NCBI GenBank assembly: GCA_048267165.1
Contig: JBLWYD010000006.1
Coordinates: forward strand, 1 to 64,000
DNA length: 64,000 nucleotides
Direction of reading: 5' to 3'
DNA from: PGYR01 sp048267165
GTDB taxonomy: Bacteria > Bacteroidota > Ignavibacteria > Kapaibacteriales > UBA2268
Positions 35,936 to 45,546 of the stretch are shown here, one piece after another. Below the pieces are notes generated by a model. That model worked only from the letters and a program-made list of their open reading frames with translations, was not told the DNA's origin and made no database searches. The position numbers and the translations under genes are program-made. The first letter of the stretch is position 1. Each line of letters starts with the position of its first letter.

Positions 35936-36264
35936 TTACAATTATTTTTGGATTTACACCACCTCTACGAGCTTATTAAGCCAAAGGCCTGAACTATCTT
36001 GTCACAGCGAGGACTGAAAGGACGTGCTTGCCAAGCTGAAAGCATGGGCTGTCTCTCTTTGGCTACAGATATATTGCTCATGCCAACGGCTTGACAAGCC
36101 CGCTGGGGCATTAACGATTGATGTTTGAAATAAAGTTTTGTGATACCAAATAAGCCACAGTGTGGCTCAATATCTGTAGCATAATCATCCGAAGAGAGAA
36201 CTAAGCCCCAGCGGGGCGATATAAAAATATTTCATAATTATTTATTTTTTCATTAATTTTATCA
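35936..36264. repeat. Left REP-like palindrome array of the transposase
   Basis: Contains ACCTCTACGAGC near 35957, GGCTACAGATATATTGC near 36054, GCCCGCTGGGGC near 36099, GCCACAGTGTGGC followed by CAATATCTGTAG (36154-36179) and GCCCCAGCGGGGC (36205-36217). The order and spacing match the right array at 36718-36914 in the same direction, except for an extra 22 bases near 36073. No gene. Confidence 0.7.
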
Positions 36265-36714
36265 ATGGCAAATTCATACCATCAAATATATCTTCATATT
36301 GTTTTCTCTACCTTAAATAGGGAAAGATTAATACGTGAGCCAATGAAAACTGAATTATTGAAATACATAAACAAGATAATTCAAAACAATGAATCAAAAC
36401 CAATTTGTTTGAATGCACACGTTGATCATATCCATCTGTTGGTAGGTTTAAATCCATCTATATCTATTAGTGATTTAATTCGTGATATAAAATCAAGTAG
36501 TTCAAGATGGATAAATGAGAACCGTAAACTGAATGGCAAATTTAGTTGGCAATCAGGATATGGGTGTTTCTCTGTTTCAAAGTCTAGTTTACAATCCGTT
36601 ATTAATTATATTGAAACCCAAGAAGAACATCATAAAGTAAAATCATTCGAAGATGAATATCTAGAATTGTTGAAGAAACACGGTGTTGAATTTAACATAG
36701 ATTATGTTTTTTGA
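36265..36714 (+). CDS. IS200-like Y1 transposase (REP-associated, RAYT type)
   Basis: A 149 aa Y1 single-strand transposase. It opens YHQIYLHIVFSTLNRERLI, has the HUH metal site in NAHVDHIHLLVGL near residue 54 and the nucleophile Tyr in INYIETQEEHHK near 117. It is full length for the IS200/TnpA-REP family and appears intact. It sits inside arrays of GC-rich palindromes tagged CTACAGATAT, as in REP-transposase systems, where the enzyme spreads the palindromes rather than moving itself. Confidence 0.88.
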   Translation: MANSYHQIYLHIVFSTLNRERLIREPMKTELLKYINKIIQNNESKPICLNAHVDHIHLLVGLNPSISISDLIRDIKSSSSRWINENRKLNGKFSWQSGYGCFSVSKSSLQSVINYIETQEEHHKVKSFEDEYLELLKKHGVEFNIDYVF

Positions 36715-36717
36715 TAT

Positions 36718-36914
36718 GCCACCCCTACGGGGCGGATAGGTTGTGTTGATAATCCGTGGCTACAGATATATTGCCCCGCTGGGGCATTAAAGATTGATAT
36801 TTAAACAAAATTCTGATTAAATGCAGCTCTGTTTTGTTAAAACTAAATTAGCCACAGAGTGGCTCAATATCTGTAGATCGATAGTTAAGAATGACTAAAA
36901 ATGCCCCAGAGGGG
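36718..36914. repeat. Right REP-like palindrome array of the transposase
   Basis: Contains CCCCTACGGGG (36722-36732), CTACAGATAT followed by GCCCCGCTGGGGC (36760-36785), GCCACAGAGTGGC followed by CAATATCTGTAG (36851-36876) and GCCCCAGAGGGG (36903-36914). It repeats the left array in direct orientation. No gene up to 37005. Confidence 0.75.
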
Positions 36915-37005
36915 TATTATAATTATAGCATTCAAAGCGAAATATACCCCACAAACAAAAATCCCCATTTCTCGCGAAACAGGGATTATAATTATCATCT
37001 AATTT

Positions 37006-40000
37006 TTATGAGCAGCCGCTCGTTGTGCCGCAATCCTCGCAGACGGTGCAACTACCGTTTCGCTTCACCCTCGATGAGCTACAAGTGCTACACATCTCGC
37101 CAGTATAGCCCAAGCTGCGCGCCTCGTCTAGTTCGGCTTGTTTCTTTGCTCTACCGTCATCGCCAGTAGTTACAGCTTTCATCTGAACTAGTTTAGGAGC
37201 GATTATATTTTTAGCTATGTCTTTTTCATCAGGTTGAGAACCGTCTTTTCCAGTTATGTCATTACCTTTTGATTCATCAGTTTGTAACTCCGGTGTGTCC
37301 GTAGCGTTCGGATTGTTCTTGTCTTCGTCAACTGCAAATACGTGAACTAGGTCATTTCTTTGCAAGTAGTCATAGCCAAGTGTACGGAATACATAATCTA
37401 ATATAGAAGTCGAGTTCTTTATTGCCTCGTGTCCTTGTACCATACCTGCTGGCTCGAATCTAGTGAAAGTGAATGTATCAACTAGCTCTTCTAGTGGCAC
37501 TCCGTATTGCAATGCTTTTGAAGTTAGTATAGCGAAACTGTTCAACATACCACGGTATGCCGCACCTTCTTTGTACATATCAATGAAGATTTCGCCTAAT
37601 TGACCATCTTCGTATTCACCAGTTCTTAGGAATATTTTATGACCACCTACAATTGCCTCACGGATGATACCTTTACGGCGTTTAGGTAGTTTGTATCTGT
37701 TCGATTGTCTTACAGACTTTCCTTCTATTTGCTCGTGAATTTCTTTAGCGCCAAGAGTTTCGTCTAGAGTGTTCTCATCGCCTAATAGTACAGTTTCTTC
37801 CAATCCGTCATAGTTCGCAGAGTTCAATGGTTGTGATAGTTTAGAGCCATCGCGATAAAGTGCGATTGCTTTTAACATCAGTTTCCACGATTTCATATGA
37901 ACTTCGCTAATATTATTAACTGTAGCACTTCCAGACATATTAACTGTCTTAGATATAGCACCAGAGATGAACGGCTGAGCCGCCGCCATTATGCGTACGT
38001 GAGCCATATAAGCAATAGAACGTTCGCCTTTCTTACCGCAAGTGTTCGCACAATCGAAGATTGGTAGATGCTCATCTTTCAGATGCGGAGCACCCTCAAT
38101 CATCATCGTACCACATACGTAGTCGTTTGCTTTTTCTATTTGCTCAGCTGTAAAGCCAAGTGCACCCAATAGGTTCAGCGTAGAGTCAGCTATTTCTTCA
38201 TCAGAAAGTCCTAGCTTCATCATGAAATCTTCGCCCAAAGTCCATTTGTTGAACGCAAATTTGATGTCAAAAACATCGTCCAACTGGTCTTCTACTAGTT
38301 TGAATTTATCTTCCGTAAATCCTTTTTCTATCAACGATGCCTTGTTGATTTCCGGACAACCAGCAAATGTGCCGTGTCCTTTACTGTATTTAGTAATTTC
38401 TTCTATTTCAGTTTCAGTGTAGCCAAGTTTTACTAATGCTTTACGCACAGATTGGTTTACAATCTTGAAGTATCCACCACCAGCTAATTTTTTATATTTC
38501 ACAATTGCGAAATCTGGCTCTATACCAGTAGTATCACAATCCATAACTAGACCTATAGTTCCAGTAGGAGCTATAACAGTTACTTGTGCGTTGCGGTAAC
38601 CATAGTTCTCGCCCATTTCTAGCGCGTTGTCCCATACTTCGCGAGCAGCAGTTAGCATATCTTGAGGACAGAAACGAGTATCTATACCTTGAGGTCTGAT
38701 AGTTAAGCCCTCGTACTCAGAAGTTTTAGCATTGTAAGCAGCTCTTCTGTGGTTACGGATTACTTTTAACATGTGCTTTTCGTTCAACTTGTATTCTGGG
38801 AATGCACCTAGTTCTTTTGCCATTTCAGCAGAAGTAGCATAAGCTTGACCGCAAAGGATAGATGTCAATGCACCAGTCCAAGCAAGAGCTTCATTCGAAT
38901 CGTAAGGAATGCCGTTAACCATTAGTAATGAACCAATGTTAGCATAGCCAAGTCCTAAAGTTCTGAATTTGTAACTAAGGTCAGCAACTCTCTTAGATGG
39001 GAATTGAGCCATTAGTACAGAGATTTCTAGTACTACAGTCCAGATACGAGCAGCTTGTTTGTAAGCTTCTATATCGAACTCACTAGTCTCTTCATTGTAA
39101 AATTTCATTAGATTCAAACTTGCAAGATTACAAGCAGTATCGTCTAGGAACATATATTCTGAACATGGGTTAGATGCGTTGATACGACCCGACTCAGGGC
39201 AAGTGTGCCATTCGTTGATAGTAGTATCATATTGCAATCCTGGATCAGCCGATTTCCAAGAAGCCAAGTTGATTTTGTTCCAAAGGTCACGAGCTCTTAC
39301 ACGGCGAACGTGCATTTCGTCAGTACGCCATTTTAGTTCCCATTCTTCGTCAGCTTCAACAGCTTTCATGAAGTCGTTAGTAACACGAACAGTGTTGTTT
39401 GCGTTTTGTCCACTTATAGTATTGTAAGCTTCGCTCTCGTAATGAGTGTCGAATGCCTCAGTATCTACAGAAGTGAATCCTTGCTTCACTAGCTCTATTA
39501 CTCTATCTATATAGTTAAGAGGAACACCACGATGCGCAGCACGTTTGATTAAATCTTTTAGGTTTTGATTTTCTTCAATATTTGCACTATTAGTAATAGC
39601 TTCTTCCATTATAGCTTCTAAGAAAACTTTATTAATCTTAGAACCAGTAACTAATGCAGCAACTTTTTCTTCTTCTTTAGCTTTCCAATCGATGAATTGT
39701 TCCACATCTGGATGGTCAATATCAACAACTACCATTTTTGCTGCACGCCTTGTCGTACCACCAGATTTTATAGCTCCGGCAGCTCTGTCAAATATTTTCA
39801 AGAAGCTCATCATTCCGGAAGATACCCCCCCTCCAGACAATGGCTCTTCGCTACTACGTATGCGAGAGAAGTTAGACCCAGTACCACTACCAAATTTAAA
39901 TATACGAGCTTCGCGCGTAATTAAATCGAAGATACCACCTTCGTTAAGCATATCATCACTAACTGATTGGATGAAACATGCGTGCGGTTGAGGTCTAGTA

Positions 40001-40524
40001 TAAGCGTCTTTTGATTTTTCTATTTTTCCATTTTCAGGGTTAACGTAGTAATGTCCTTGCTTATTACCAGTAATGCCATAAGCAAAGTTCAAACCAGTGT
40101 TGAACCACTGTGGTGAGTTAGGAGCAGCAGCTTGATTAAGCAGCATATAAGCGGCTTCTTCGTAGAATATCTCTGCATCCTTAGTCGTATCGAAATAATT
40201 GTTTTGCTCTCCCCAATGTCTCCAAGTACCAGCAAGTCTATGAATTACTTGCTTAACAGAGTTCTCAGAACCAGTTGCATGCTCGCCGTTTTCATCTTTT
40301 ATTTTCTTGCCTTTCTCATCAAACTGAGGTACACCAGCTTTTCTGAAATACTTTTGTGCCAATATGTCGGTAGCCATTTGCGACCATCCTATTGGAACTT
40401 CTACATTTTTCATATCGAAAACAGTTGAGCCGTCTGGGTTCTTTATAGATGATGAGCGGTGTGTATATTTGAAAAGATCATATACGTTCACGTCATCTTT
40501 GGTAAAATGTCGAGAGAATTTCAT
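37006..40524 (-). CDS. nrdJ: Adenosylcobalamin-dependent ribonucleotide reductase (class II)
   Basis: An 1172 aa enzyme reducing ribonucleotides to deoxyribonucleotides with a B12-derived radical, no oxygen needed. Visible motifs: NQAAAPNSPQWFNTGL near residue 132, GSGTGSNFSRIRS near 212, NASNPCSEYMFLDDTACNL near 450 with the redox/radical cysteines, and VIAPTGTIGLVMDCDTTG near 658. A zinc-ribbon tail (CSTCSS, CTVCEDCGTTSGC) ends the protein. A long insertion near 290-370 and the acidic tail near 1085-1130 fit the NrdJ-z subgroup. No companion RNR gene is in the window. Confidence 0.96.
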   Translation of the reverse strand: MKFSRHFTKDDVNVYDLFKYTHRSSSIKNPDGSTVFDMKNVEVPIGWSQMATDILAQKYFRKAGVPQFDEKGKKIKDENGEHATGSENSVKQVIHRLAGTWRHWGEQNNYFDTTKDAEIFYEEAAYMLLNQAAAPNSPQWFNTGLNFAYGITGNKQGHYYVNPENGKIEKSKDAYTRPQPHACFIQSVSDDMLNEGGIFDLITREARIFKFGSGTGSNFSRIRSSEEPLSGGGVSSGMMSFLKIFDRAAGAIKSGGTTRRAAKMVVVDIDHPDVEQFIDWKAKEEEKVAALVTGSKINKVFLEAIMEEAITNSANIEENQNLKDLIKRAAHRGVPLNYIDRVIELVKQGFTSVDTEAFDTHYESEAYNTISGQNANNTVRVTNDFMKAVEADEEWELKWRTDEMHVRRVRARDLWNKINLASWKSADPGLQYDTTINEWHTCPESGRINASNPCSEYMFLDDTACNLASLNLMKFYNEETSEFDIEAYKQAARIWTVVLEISVLMAQFPSKRVADLSYKFRTLGLGYANIGSLLMVNGIPYDSNEALAWTGALTSILCGQAYATSAEMAKELGAFPEYKLNEKHMLKVIRNHRRAAYNAKTSEYEGLTIRPQGIDTRFCPQDMLTAAREVWDNALEMGENYGYRNAQVTVIAPTGTIGLVMDCDTTGIEPDFAIVKYKKLAGGGYFKIVNQSVRKALVKLGYTETEIEEITKYSKGHGTFAGCPEINKASLIEKGFTEDKFKLVEDQLDDVFDIKFAFNKWTLGEDFMMKLGLSDEEIADSTLNLLGALGFTAEQIEKANDYVCGTMMIEGAPHLKDEHLPIFDCANTCGKKGERSIAYMAHVRIMAAAQPFISGAISKTVNMSGSATVNNISEVHMKSWKLMLKAIALYRDGSKLSQPLNSANYDGLEETVLLGDENTLDETLGAKEIHEQIEGKSVRQSNRYKLPKRRKGIIREAIVGGHKIFLRTGEYEDGQLGEIFIDMYKEGAAYRGMLNSFAILTSKALQYGVPLEELVDTFTFTRFEPAGMVQGHEAIKNSTSILDYVFRTLGYDYLQRNDLVHVFAVDEDKNNPNATDTPELQTDESKGNDITGKDGSQPDEKDIAKNIIAPKLVQMKAVTTGDDGRAKKQAELDEARSLGYTGEMCSTCSSSRVKRNGSCTVCEDCGTTSGCS

Positions 40525-41007
40525 AGTGGGGGTACCTATAATAGTTATAAATCATTGATTACACTCAGCATAATGACTTAAAAACAATTTGGTGAAGTAG
40601 TTCGCACAATTGGAATAGTGGCTACTTCGGCAAATTATTTTTTGATAATGACACAACTAAGTGGATACAATTAAAATGTTTTTTTTGATTGATTACAAGG
40701 TGTAATTATCAACACCAATCAATGATAGGACTTTCAAATTTTCCACATTGCAATGTTAGTATTTTTTCCTTTTTGGAATGTATTTTATGCTGCTTTTCCA
40801 AAATATAAAATTATTTTGAGTTTTACAAACGTAATTACAATCTTAACATTGTCTTAGTACGTAATTTATTGTTGAATCGATCGCAATAAGCCATTACTCT
40901 TTTAATATCAAAAGTAATATCTCTTTCCTCTACATTCCCACAATTCTGGAATAAAATTAAAAATATTCTTATTTTGAAATAAATAATAAAACAGAAAATC
41001 TCGACTA
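40525..41007. promoter_or_regulatory. Divergent intergenic region upstream of nrdJ
   Basis: 483 bp with no plausible gene. It has two hairpin candidates. GAAGTAG (40594-40600) pairs with CTACTTC (40622-40628), with CAC/GTG inside. Further out, GGTGT near 40699 pairs with ACACC near 40712, flanked by GATTGATT/AATCAATGA. On the nrdJ strand these would lie in its 5' leader. I cannot match them to the cobalamin riboswitch. Confidence 0.45.
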
Positions 41008-41640
41008 ATGAAAATAGGTCTTTTCCCACTTAACTTAGTGCTATTCCCTGAGTCAATATATCCTCTTCATATATTTGAAGATAGATATAAAAAGCTTATT
41101 AGCGATTGTATAGCTAATCATACCAAATTAGGGGTTATATTCACTAATGGTACTGATATAGCGGAGTATGGCTGCGCAGCAAAAGTACACGAAATCATCA
41201 AAAAATACCCAGATGGTAAATTAGATGTGAGTGTGATTGGTTACGATAAATTCAAATTGCTAAGTTACGAGGAAAGTGAAGAATCTTATTCGCAAGGAGA
41301 TATTGAAATAGCCATTGATACCGAAGAGCCAATAGTAGAAGAATTACTTGATGATTGTATAGAGCTATTCAACTTCATTACTAATAAGATACCTGTTTTT
41401 AGAGTGCAGCAGACGACTAAAGAGGATTTGACTGGAAGAATAGCGAGCTATTTTTTCGCTCAGAAAGTCGGTCTTATTGGGAAACAAAAGCAACACTTAC
41501 TCGAGATGGACAAAGAAAACGAAAGATTGGCTTATCTAAAAGAGCATCTAGAAAGAATAAAACCTTCTGTAAGTAAGGCAATTGAAATTGAAAAAATAAT
41601 ACGAAATGACGGCTATTTATTGCCGGGAGACTTGAAATGA
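41008..41640 (+). CDS. LON N-terminal (substrate-binding) domain protein
   Basis: A 210 aa protein that is the N-terminal domain of Lon protease alone: LFPLNLVLFPESIYPLHIFEDRYKKLI at the start (read in parts LFPLNLVLFPES and PLHIFEDRYKKL), GCAAKVHEI and DVSVIGYDKFKL, then a helical tail. There is no ATPase or protease part. Such stand-alone proteins may bind unfolded substrates; the role is not known. Its stop overlaps folP by four bases (ATGA). Confidence 0.9.
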   Translation: MKIGLFPLNLVLFPESIYPLHIFEDRYKKLISDCIANHTKLGVIFTNGTDIAEYGCAAKVHEIIKKYPDGKLDVSVIGYDKFKLLSYEESEESYSQGDIEIAIDTEEPIVEELLDDCIELFNFITNKIPVFRVQQTTKEDLTGRIASYFFAQKVGLIGKQKQHLLEMDKENERLAYLKEHLERIKPSVSKAIEIEKIIRNDGYLLPGDLK

Positions 41641-42419
41641 CACCAATAATAATGGGAATACTGAACGTAACACCAAACTCTTTTTCAGATGGTGGGGAGT
41701 ACGTTACTACTCAGACTGCAATTGATCACGGTCTAGAAATGATTGCCAACGGTGCTGATATAATTGACATAGGTGGTGAAAGCACAAGACCGGGAAGCGA
41801 TGGTGTGTCATTAGAAGATGAGTTAAACCGAGTTATCCCTGTCATAGAGGGCATAAGGAAAGTGAATCAAAATATAACTATATCGGTTGATACTACTAAG
41901 TACGATGTAGCTTGGGTAGCACTTGGGAAAGGTGCAAACATAATCAATGATGTTAGTGGGCTGACTGCCGAGCCACGTTTTGTGGATTTGGCAAAAGAGT
42001 ACAAAGCTGATTTAGTGATAATGCACAGAAAAGGATCATCTAAAAACATGCAAGATAACCCGCAATACGATGATGTAGTAAAGGAAGTCTATGACTACTT
42101 GGCTACTCAAAGTAAACTAGCAGAGGGAGTTGGCAATGTCTTTGTTGACGTAGGTATTGGATTTGGTAAGACGCTAGAACACAATATGACTCTGCTCAAT
42201 AGCTTAGAAAAATTCAATAATATAACTGGTAAACAGTTATTAGGCATTAGCCGAAAAGCATTTATTAAAATGCTTTTCGGAATAGAAAATGCCAAAGATA
42301 GAGATGCTCATACGGCGATGATACATCAGAGTTTAATAGCAAGCAATGTGGAAATAATCAGAGTCCACAACGTAAAGCTAATACGAGATATGCTTGAAAT
42401 AAATAGAAAGTTTAATTAA
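41637..42419 (+). CDS. folP: Dihydropteroate synthase
   Basis: A 260 aa cytosolic enzyme joining p-aminobenzoate to the pterin diphosphate in folate synthesis; the sulfonamide target. It shows MGILNVTPNSFSDGG near residue 6, DIIDIGGESTRPGS near 41, ISVDTTK near 80, NDVSG near 103 and FVDVGIGFGKT near 167. Length is normal. Translation is coupled to the LON-domain gene. Confidence 0.95.
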   Translation: MTPIIMGILNVTPNSFSDGGEYVTTQTAIDHGLEMIANGADIIDIGGESTRPGSDGVSLEDELNRVIPVIEGIRKVNQNITISVDTTKYDVAWVALGKGANIINDVSGLTAEPRFVDLAKEYKADLVIMHRKGSSKNMQDNPQYDDVVKEVYDYLATQSKLAEGVGNVFVDVGIGFGKTLEHNMTLLNSLEKFNNITGKQLLGISRKAFIKMLFGIENAKDRDAHTAMIHQSLIASNVEIIRVHNVKLIRDMLEINRKFN

Positions 42420-42420
42420 A

Positions 42421-42453
42421 AAAAAATGCCGGCTTAAACAAGCCAGCATTTTT
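42421..42453. terminator. Bidirectional terminator between folP and the giant T9SS gene
   Basis: AATGCCGGCTT and AAGCCAGCATT form a stem with one mismatch, with A-runs on the left and T on the right, between two convergent genes. Confidence 0.75.
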
Positions 42454-42480
42454 AATTTGAAAACTATATACTATCAGGAA

Positions 42481-45390
42481 CTATTTTATAATAGTTACCT
42501 TAGTAGAATAATTAGCATTACTCCCTATTAGTTGTATGTAATACTGACCTACATATAGTCCTGTTAAATCAAGATTAATATTTGCTCCTGTTATATCAAT
42601 AGGAATTACCTTGATAGTACTTCCTGTCATATCTATAACTTTAATCGTATAACTACCTAGTTTGAAATCACCAGTAATAGTCACATTCCCAGTACTTGGG
42701 TTAGGGTACAAGCTAGCGTTAACCGCTTCAAAAGGAGTAACGTCTGTAGTGCCTAATTTTTGCATTGATACATTAAGCTCTACTTTTGGGTTGTTATCAG
42801 TTATAGTTATTTCCTCATGCATCATTTGGTAACCAACTTTATCAAAGTAGATATTCAAATCTCCATTCACTAAGTTAGATACTTCGAAACCACCATCTTT
42901 CACCGAGTGATTATAGTTTATTACCTCATCATTAGAATTAGTTACGAAAACCTGTACTCCATTAAGTGGATCCAAATCAGTATTGGAACCTGGGCTTACA
43001 TCTTTTAGCCTTCCTACTTTCCCGCTTAGTCCTCTGTTACTCGCAACAAGTTTAATAGACTCTAATTTAAGCTTGATATTTCCGAAGTCACCTGTGCTTT
43101 CTACGTCTATTTGAGTAGCATCTAACCAACTTCTTACAGAATATTTATCATCTGAGATGTAATATCCCGGTATATGAGCTCTTTTGCTATTACTAGCATA
43201 TACTATATACTTACCAGGTACCAGGTTCTCGAATTCAAACTCACCATCTTTGTTAGTGTATGTGCTAGAAGCCCAGTACTTTAACTTAGTATCGAATCCA
43301 GAAGGTTCAATTAGGTATATAATTACTGATGCAGACTCAATAGGGCTATCTTTTTCATCATATACTGTACCATTGAACTTGTTCTTATAATCTGGTCTTT
43401 CAGTTAATGTGAAATTGATATTATCTAGATTACTAGTTAAGTCAAGTAAAGTCGCTTCTAGTGGGTTGCTTGTTTCTTCCCAATACTCACGTAAATATGG
43501 ATTAATATCTATAGAGTCATATGCCGAATGTGCCGAAACTGTATAAACAGCATCGTCTTGTACTCTGATAGTATAATACCCATTATCGTTGGTGGAAGTG
43601 TACTTAGTAGAGATATCATCAGTTAGTTTATTTTTCCCTACTACCTCTATTTGAGCATATTCGATTGCGAAATTAGTGTCCTCATCTTTAGCATAACCGC
43701 TAATAGTGTAAGATTTGACTGCTTTTGGAACTCTTATTTCCCAATTTAGGGTCTGGTTTTCACAATCCATTTTGATTATTTCACCATTCTCGACATCAGA
43801 ATTATTGTTAGTTGGCTCATCGAAGTTGTATATATATCTGTAAGAAACACCTTTACCATCTACATTAACTCTAATATACGCTTCGAAGAAATAGTTACCT
43901 TTATCCAGATTGAATACGAACTGACCATTTTGAGTATAAGTAGAATCCACTGTCCAAGAGTAGTAAACAGAATCTCTTTCTGTTGAATCTAACCTGTATA
44001 GGGAGGCACTCACAAATCCTTCTACTTTCTCACCAGTTTCTTTGTCTATTAGATTGATTGTCAATTCATTTAACTCGTCGCATTCTGTAATCCAAACTCT
44101 AACAATCTGTTTGTTCGAGACTTTGCTATATTCTTTCATTCTAGCAGTGATACCTACGCTATAGACACCAGGTTCAGTAGCGTTTAACTTTAGTATATCT
44201 TTGTTCGGGCCTGTTAGTGTGAAATGCTCTTCGCTTGAAAGTGTAAATTCAACCTCTTCATCTTTCGGATTAGTTGTGTATTCTATCTTCTCTTCGAAGG
44301 TTCCACCTTTAGGAATGAAACTATAAGGATAATCTGTTAGTTGTTCCATGTCAATACGGTAACCCAAAGTATTTGTATATTCTATATTCCAGCTGATATC
44401 AGTTGTTTCATCACAAGTTGTAGTTACTACATCTGCTTCATCCATTCCCTCTTTGGCATCATACCACTCTACTAATTGTTGATTTTCAACGAATCCGTTA
44501 AATCTAATTATATACTTACCTTCATCTACTAGTGCCTGAAATTTACCATTATTCAATACTGGGGCTGATTTTTCATGTATAGTCGAATCTTTTGTTATTT
44601 TGTAAATATCTACAGAGCCTCTAATTAGATTAGGAGGCTCATTATTTATAGTAACAACACCGTTTATAGTTGTCATACAGTTATAAACTCTAGTATTAAG
44701 TTTCTGATCTGCATAGTTATTGTCTACATCGTCTTTGTCATAAGCTCTGATAGTATAAGTGAAATCACCCACTTCAGTAGGAACTAATTCAAGTTCGCCA
44801 GTTAGCTTGTCAATCTTTGCATCATTATTAGGTGAATCAACTAGTTTATAGTGTAAAGTATTACCCATTGAAGAAATTGCATTTGCATCGAATTTCAGGA
44901 TGTTACCTAATCCCAGTGAAGTTAGATTTGGAGGCCAGATAGTGAAATTAATACTATCTTTTGGCCCTTTAATATGGAAATAATATGTACTATCAGGAAT
45001 TTCTGATTCTACATTGCCTTTGACAAAGGTAAGGTAATAGCTCATCGCCTTATCGTAGGGGAAGTTGTTCAATCTATTAGTAGTTATACTGTTCAATTGT
45101 CCATTCCAATAGACAGAAGAATCTATGTTAGGATAGTTCGTAAAGTCATAATCTCTTATCTGTGTAAAATCATTCTTATTATTTGTATAGCCCTCTGCTT
45201 CATAAACCCTGATTTCATCCAATGTGCTTGGGTCTAAGCCATACGAAAAGAAATTTATTTTGACCGTGAGTCCATAATTATCTATTCTTGCAATATCCAA
45301 AGCATCTGCTGCTGTTGAGTGCTGATTCACTCCTAGTAGCAGCAATACTATCATTGCTATCTTAATACTATATGTCTTTAAAATTTTCAT
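42481..45390 (-). CDS. T9SS-exported giant protein with cadherin-like and carboxypeptidase-regulatory-like modules
   Basis: A 969 aa secreted protein. The ATG at 45390 follows AAGGAG and starts the signal peptide (ending STAA-D near 27); a longer frame from 45456 has no signal at its front. Domains in order: an N-terminal Fn3-like region, a dystroglycan/cadherin-like module near 160-230 (TLHYKLVDSP, KLTGELELVPTEVGDFTYTI), then several prealbumin-like folds (GYAKDEDTNFAIEYAQIEV, NGTVYDEKDSPIESASVIIY, GLSGKVGRLKD), then the sorting domain with LYPNPSTGNVTITG. It probably forms an extended surface stalk. It is divergent from the sigma-factor gene. Confidence 0.82.
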   Translation of the reverse strand: MKILKTYSIKIAMIVLLLLGVNQHSTAADALDIARIDNYGLTVKINFFSYGLDPSTLDEIRVYEAEGYTNNKNDFTQIRDYDFTNYPNIDSSVYWNGQLNSITTNRLNNFPYDKAMSYYLTFVKGNVESEIPDSTYYFHIKGPKDSINFTIWPPNLTSLGLGNILKFDANAISSMGNTLHYKLVDSPNNDAKIDKLTGELELVPTEVGDFTYTIRAYDKDDVDNNYADQKLNTRVYNCMTTINGVVTINNEPPNLIRGSVDIYKITKDSTIHEKSAPVLNNGKFQALVDEGKYIIRFNGFVENQQLVEWYDAKEGMDEADVVTTTCDETTDISWNIEYTNTLGYRIDMEQLTDYPYSFIPKGGTFEEKIEYTTNPKDEEVEFTLSSEEHFTLTGPNKDILKLNATEPGVYSVGITARMKEYSKVSNKQIVRVWITECDELNELTINLIDKETGEKVEGFVSASLYRLDSTERDSVYYSWTVDSTYTQNGQFVFNLDKGNYFFEAYIRVNVDGKGVSYRYIYNFDEPTNNNSDVENGEIIKMDCENQTLNWEIRVPKAVKSYTISGYAKDEDTNFAIEYAQIEVVGKNKLTDDISTKYTSTNDNGYYTIRVQDDAVYTVSAHSAYDSIDINPYLREYWEETSNPLEATLLDLTSNLDNINFTLTERPDYKNKFNGTVYDEKDSPIESASVIIYLIEPSGFDTKLKYWASSTYTNKDGEFEFENLVPGKYIVYASNSKRAHIPGYYISDDKYSVRSWLDATQIDVESTGDFGNIKLKLESIKLVASNRGLSGKVGRLKDVSPGSNTDLDPLNGVQVFVTNSNDEVINYNHSVKDGGFEVSNLVNGDLNIYFDKVGYQMMHEEITITDNNPKVELNVSMQKLGTTDVTPFEAVNASLYPNPSTGNVTITGDFKLGSYTIKVIDMTGSTIKVIPIDITGANINLDLTGLYVGQYYIQLIGSNANYSTKVTIIK

Positions 45391-45423
45391 TTTAAAACTC
45401 CTTAAATAATTGTTTGTAAAAAA

Positions 45424-45440
45424 TTGATTTCTGAAATCAA
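45424..45440. promoter_or_regulatory. 17-bp perfect palindrome in the divergent spacer
   Basis: TTGATTTC and GAAATCAA around a central T, 34 bases upstream of the giant T9SS gene and about 105 bases upstream of the ECF sigma gene. It is a possible operator; no regulator is known. Confidence 0.4.
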
Positions 45441-45546
45441 CACGATATACAAACAAGTTGTAAATTGGTTGCAGCTAAATTGAAAATAATAATTATTTTA
45501 CTTTATTGTGCAACGATTCTGGAACTAGATTGTATATCCTTATTGA

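Noticed and set aside
35936..36914. CRISPR array
   Set aside because: The repeats are palindromic units with irregular spacing, not uniform repeats with unique spacers, and no cas genes are near.
37006..40558. Several 60-100 aa open frames on the strand opposite nrdJ
   Set aside because: They follow codon positions of a well-supported 1172 aa gene, show low-complexity Ser/Thr/Ile content and have no ribosome site.
40594..40628. GCCACT on the nrdJ strand as part of a cobalamin riboswitch
   Set aside because: Only six bases of the B12 box fit and none of the other conserved core segments could be found.
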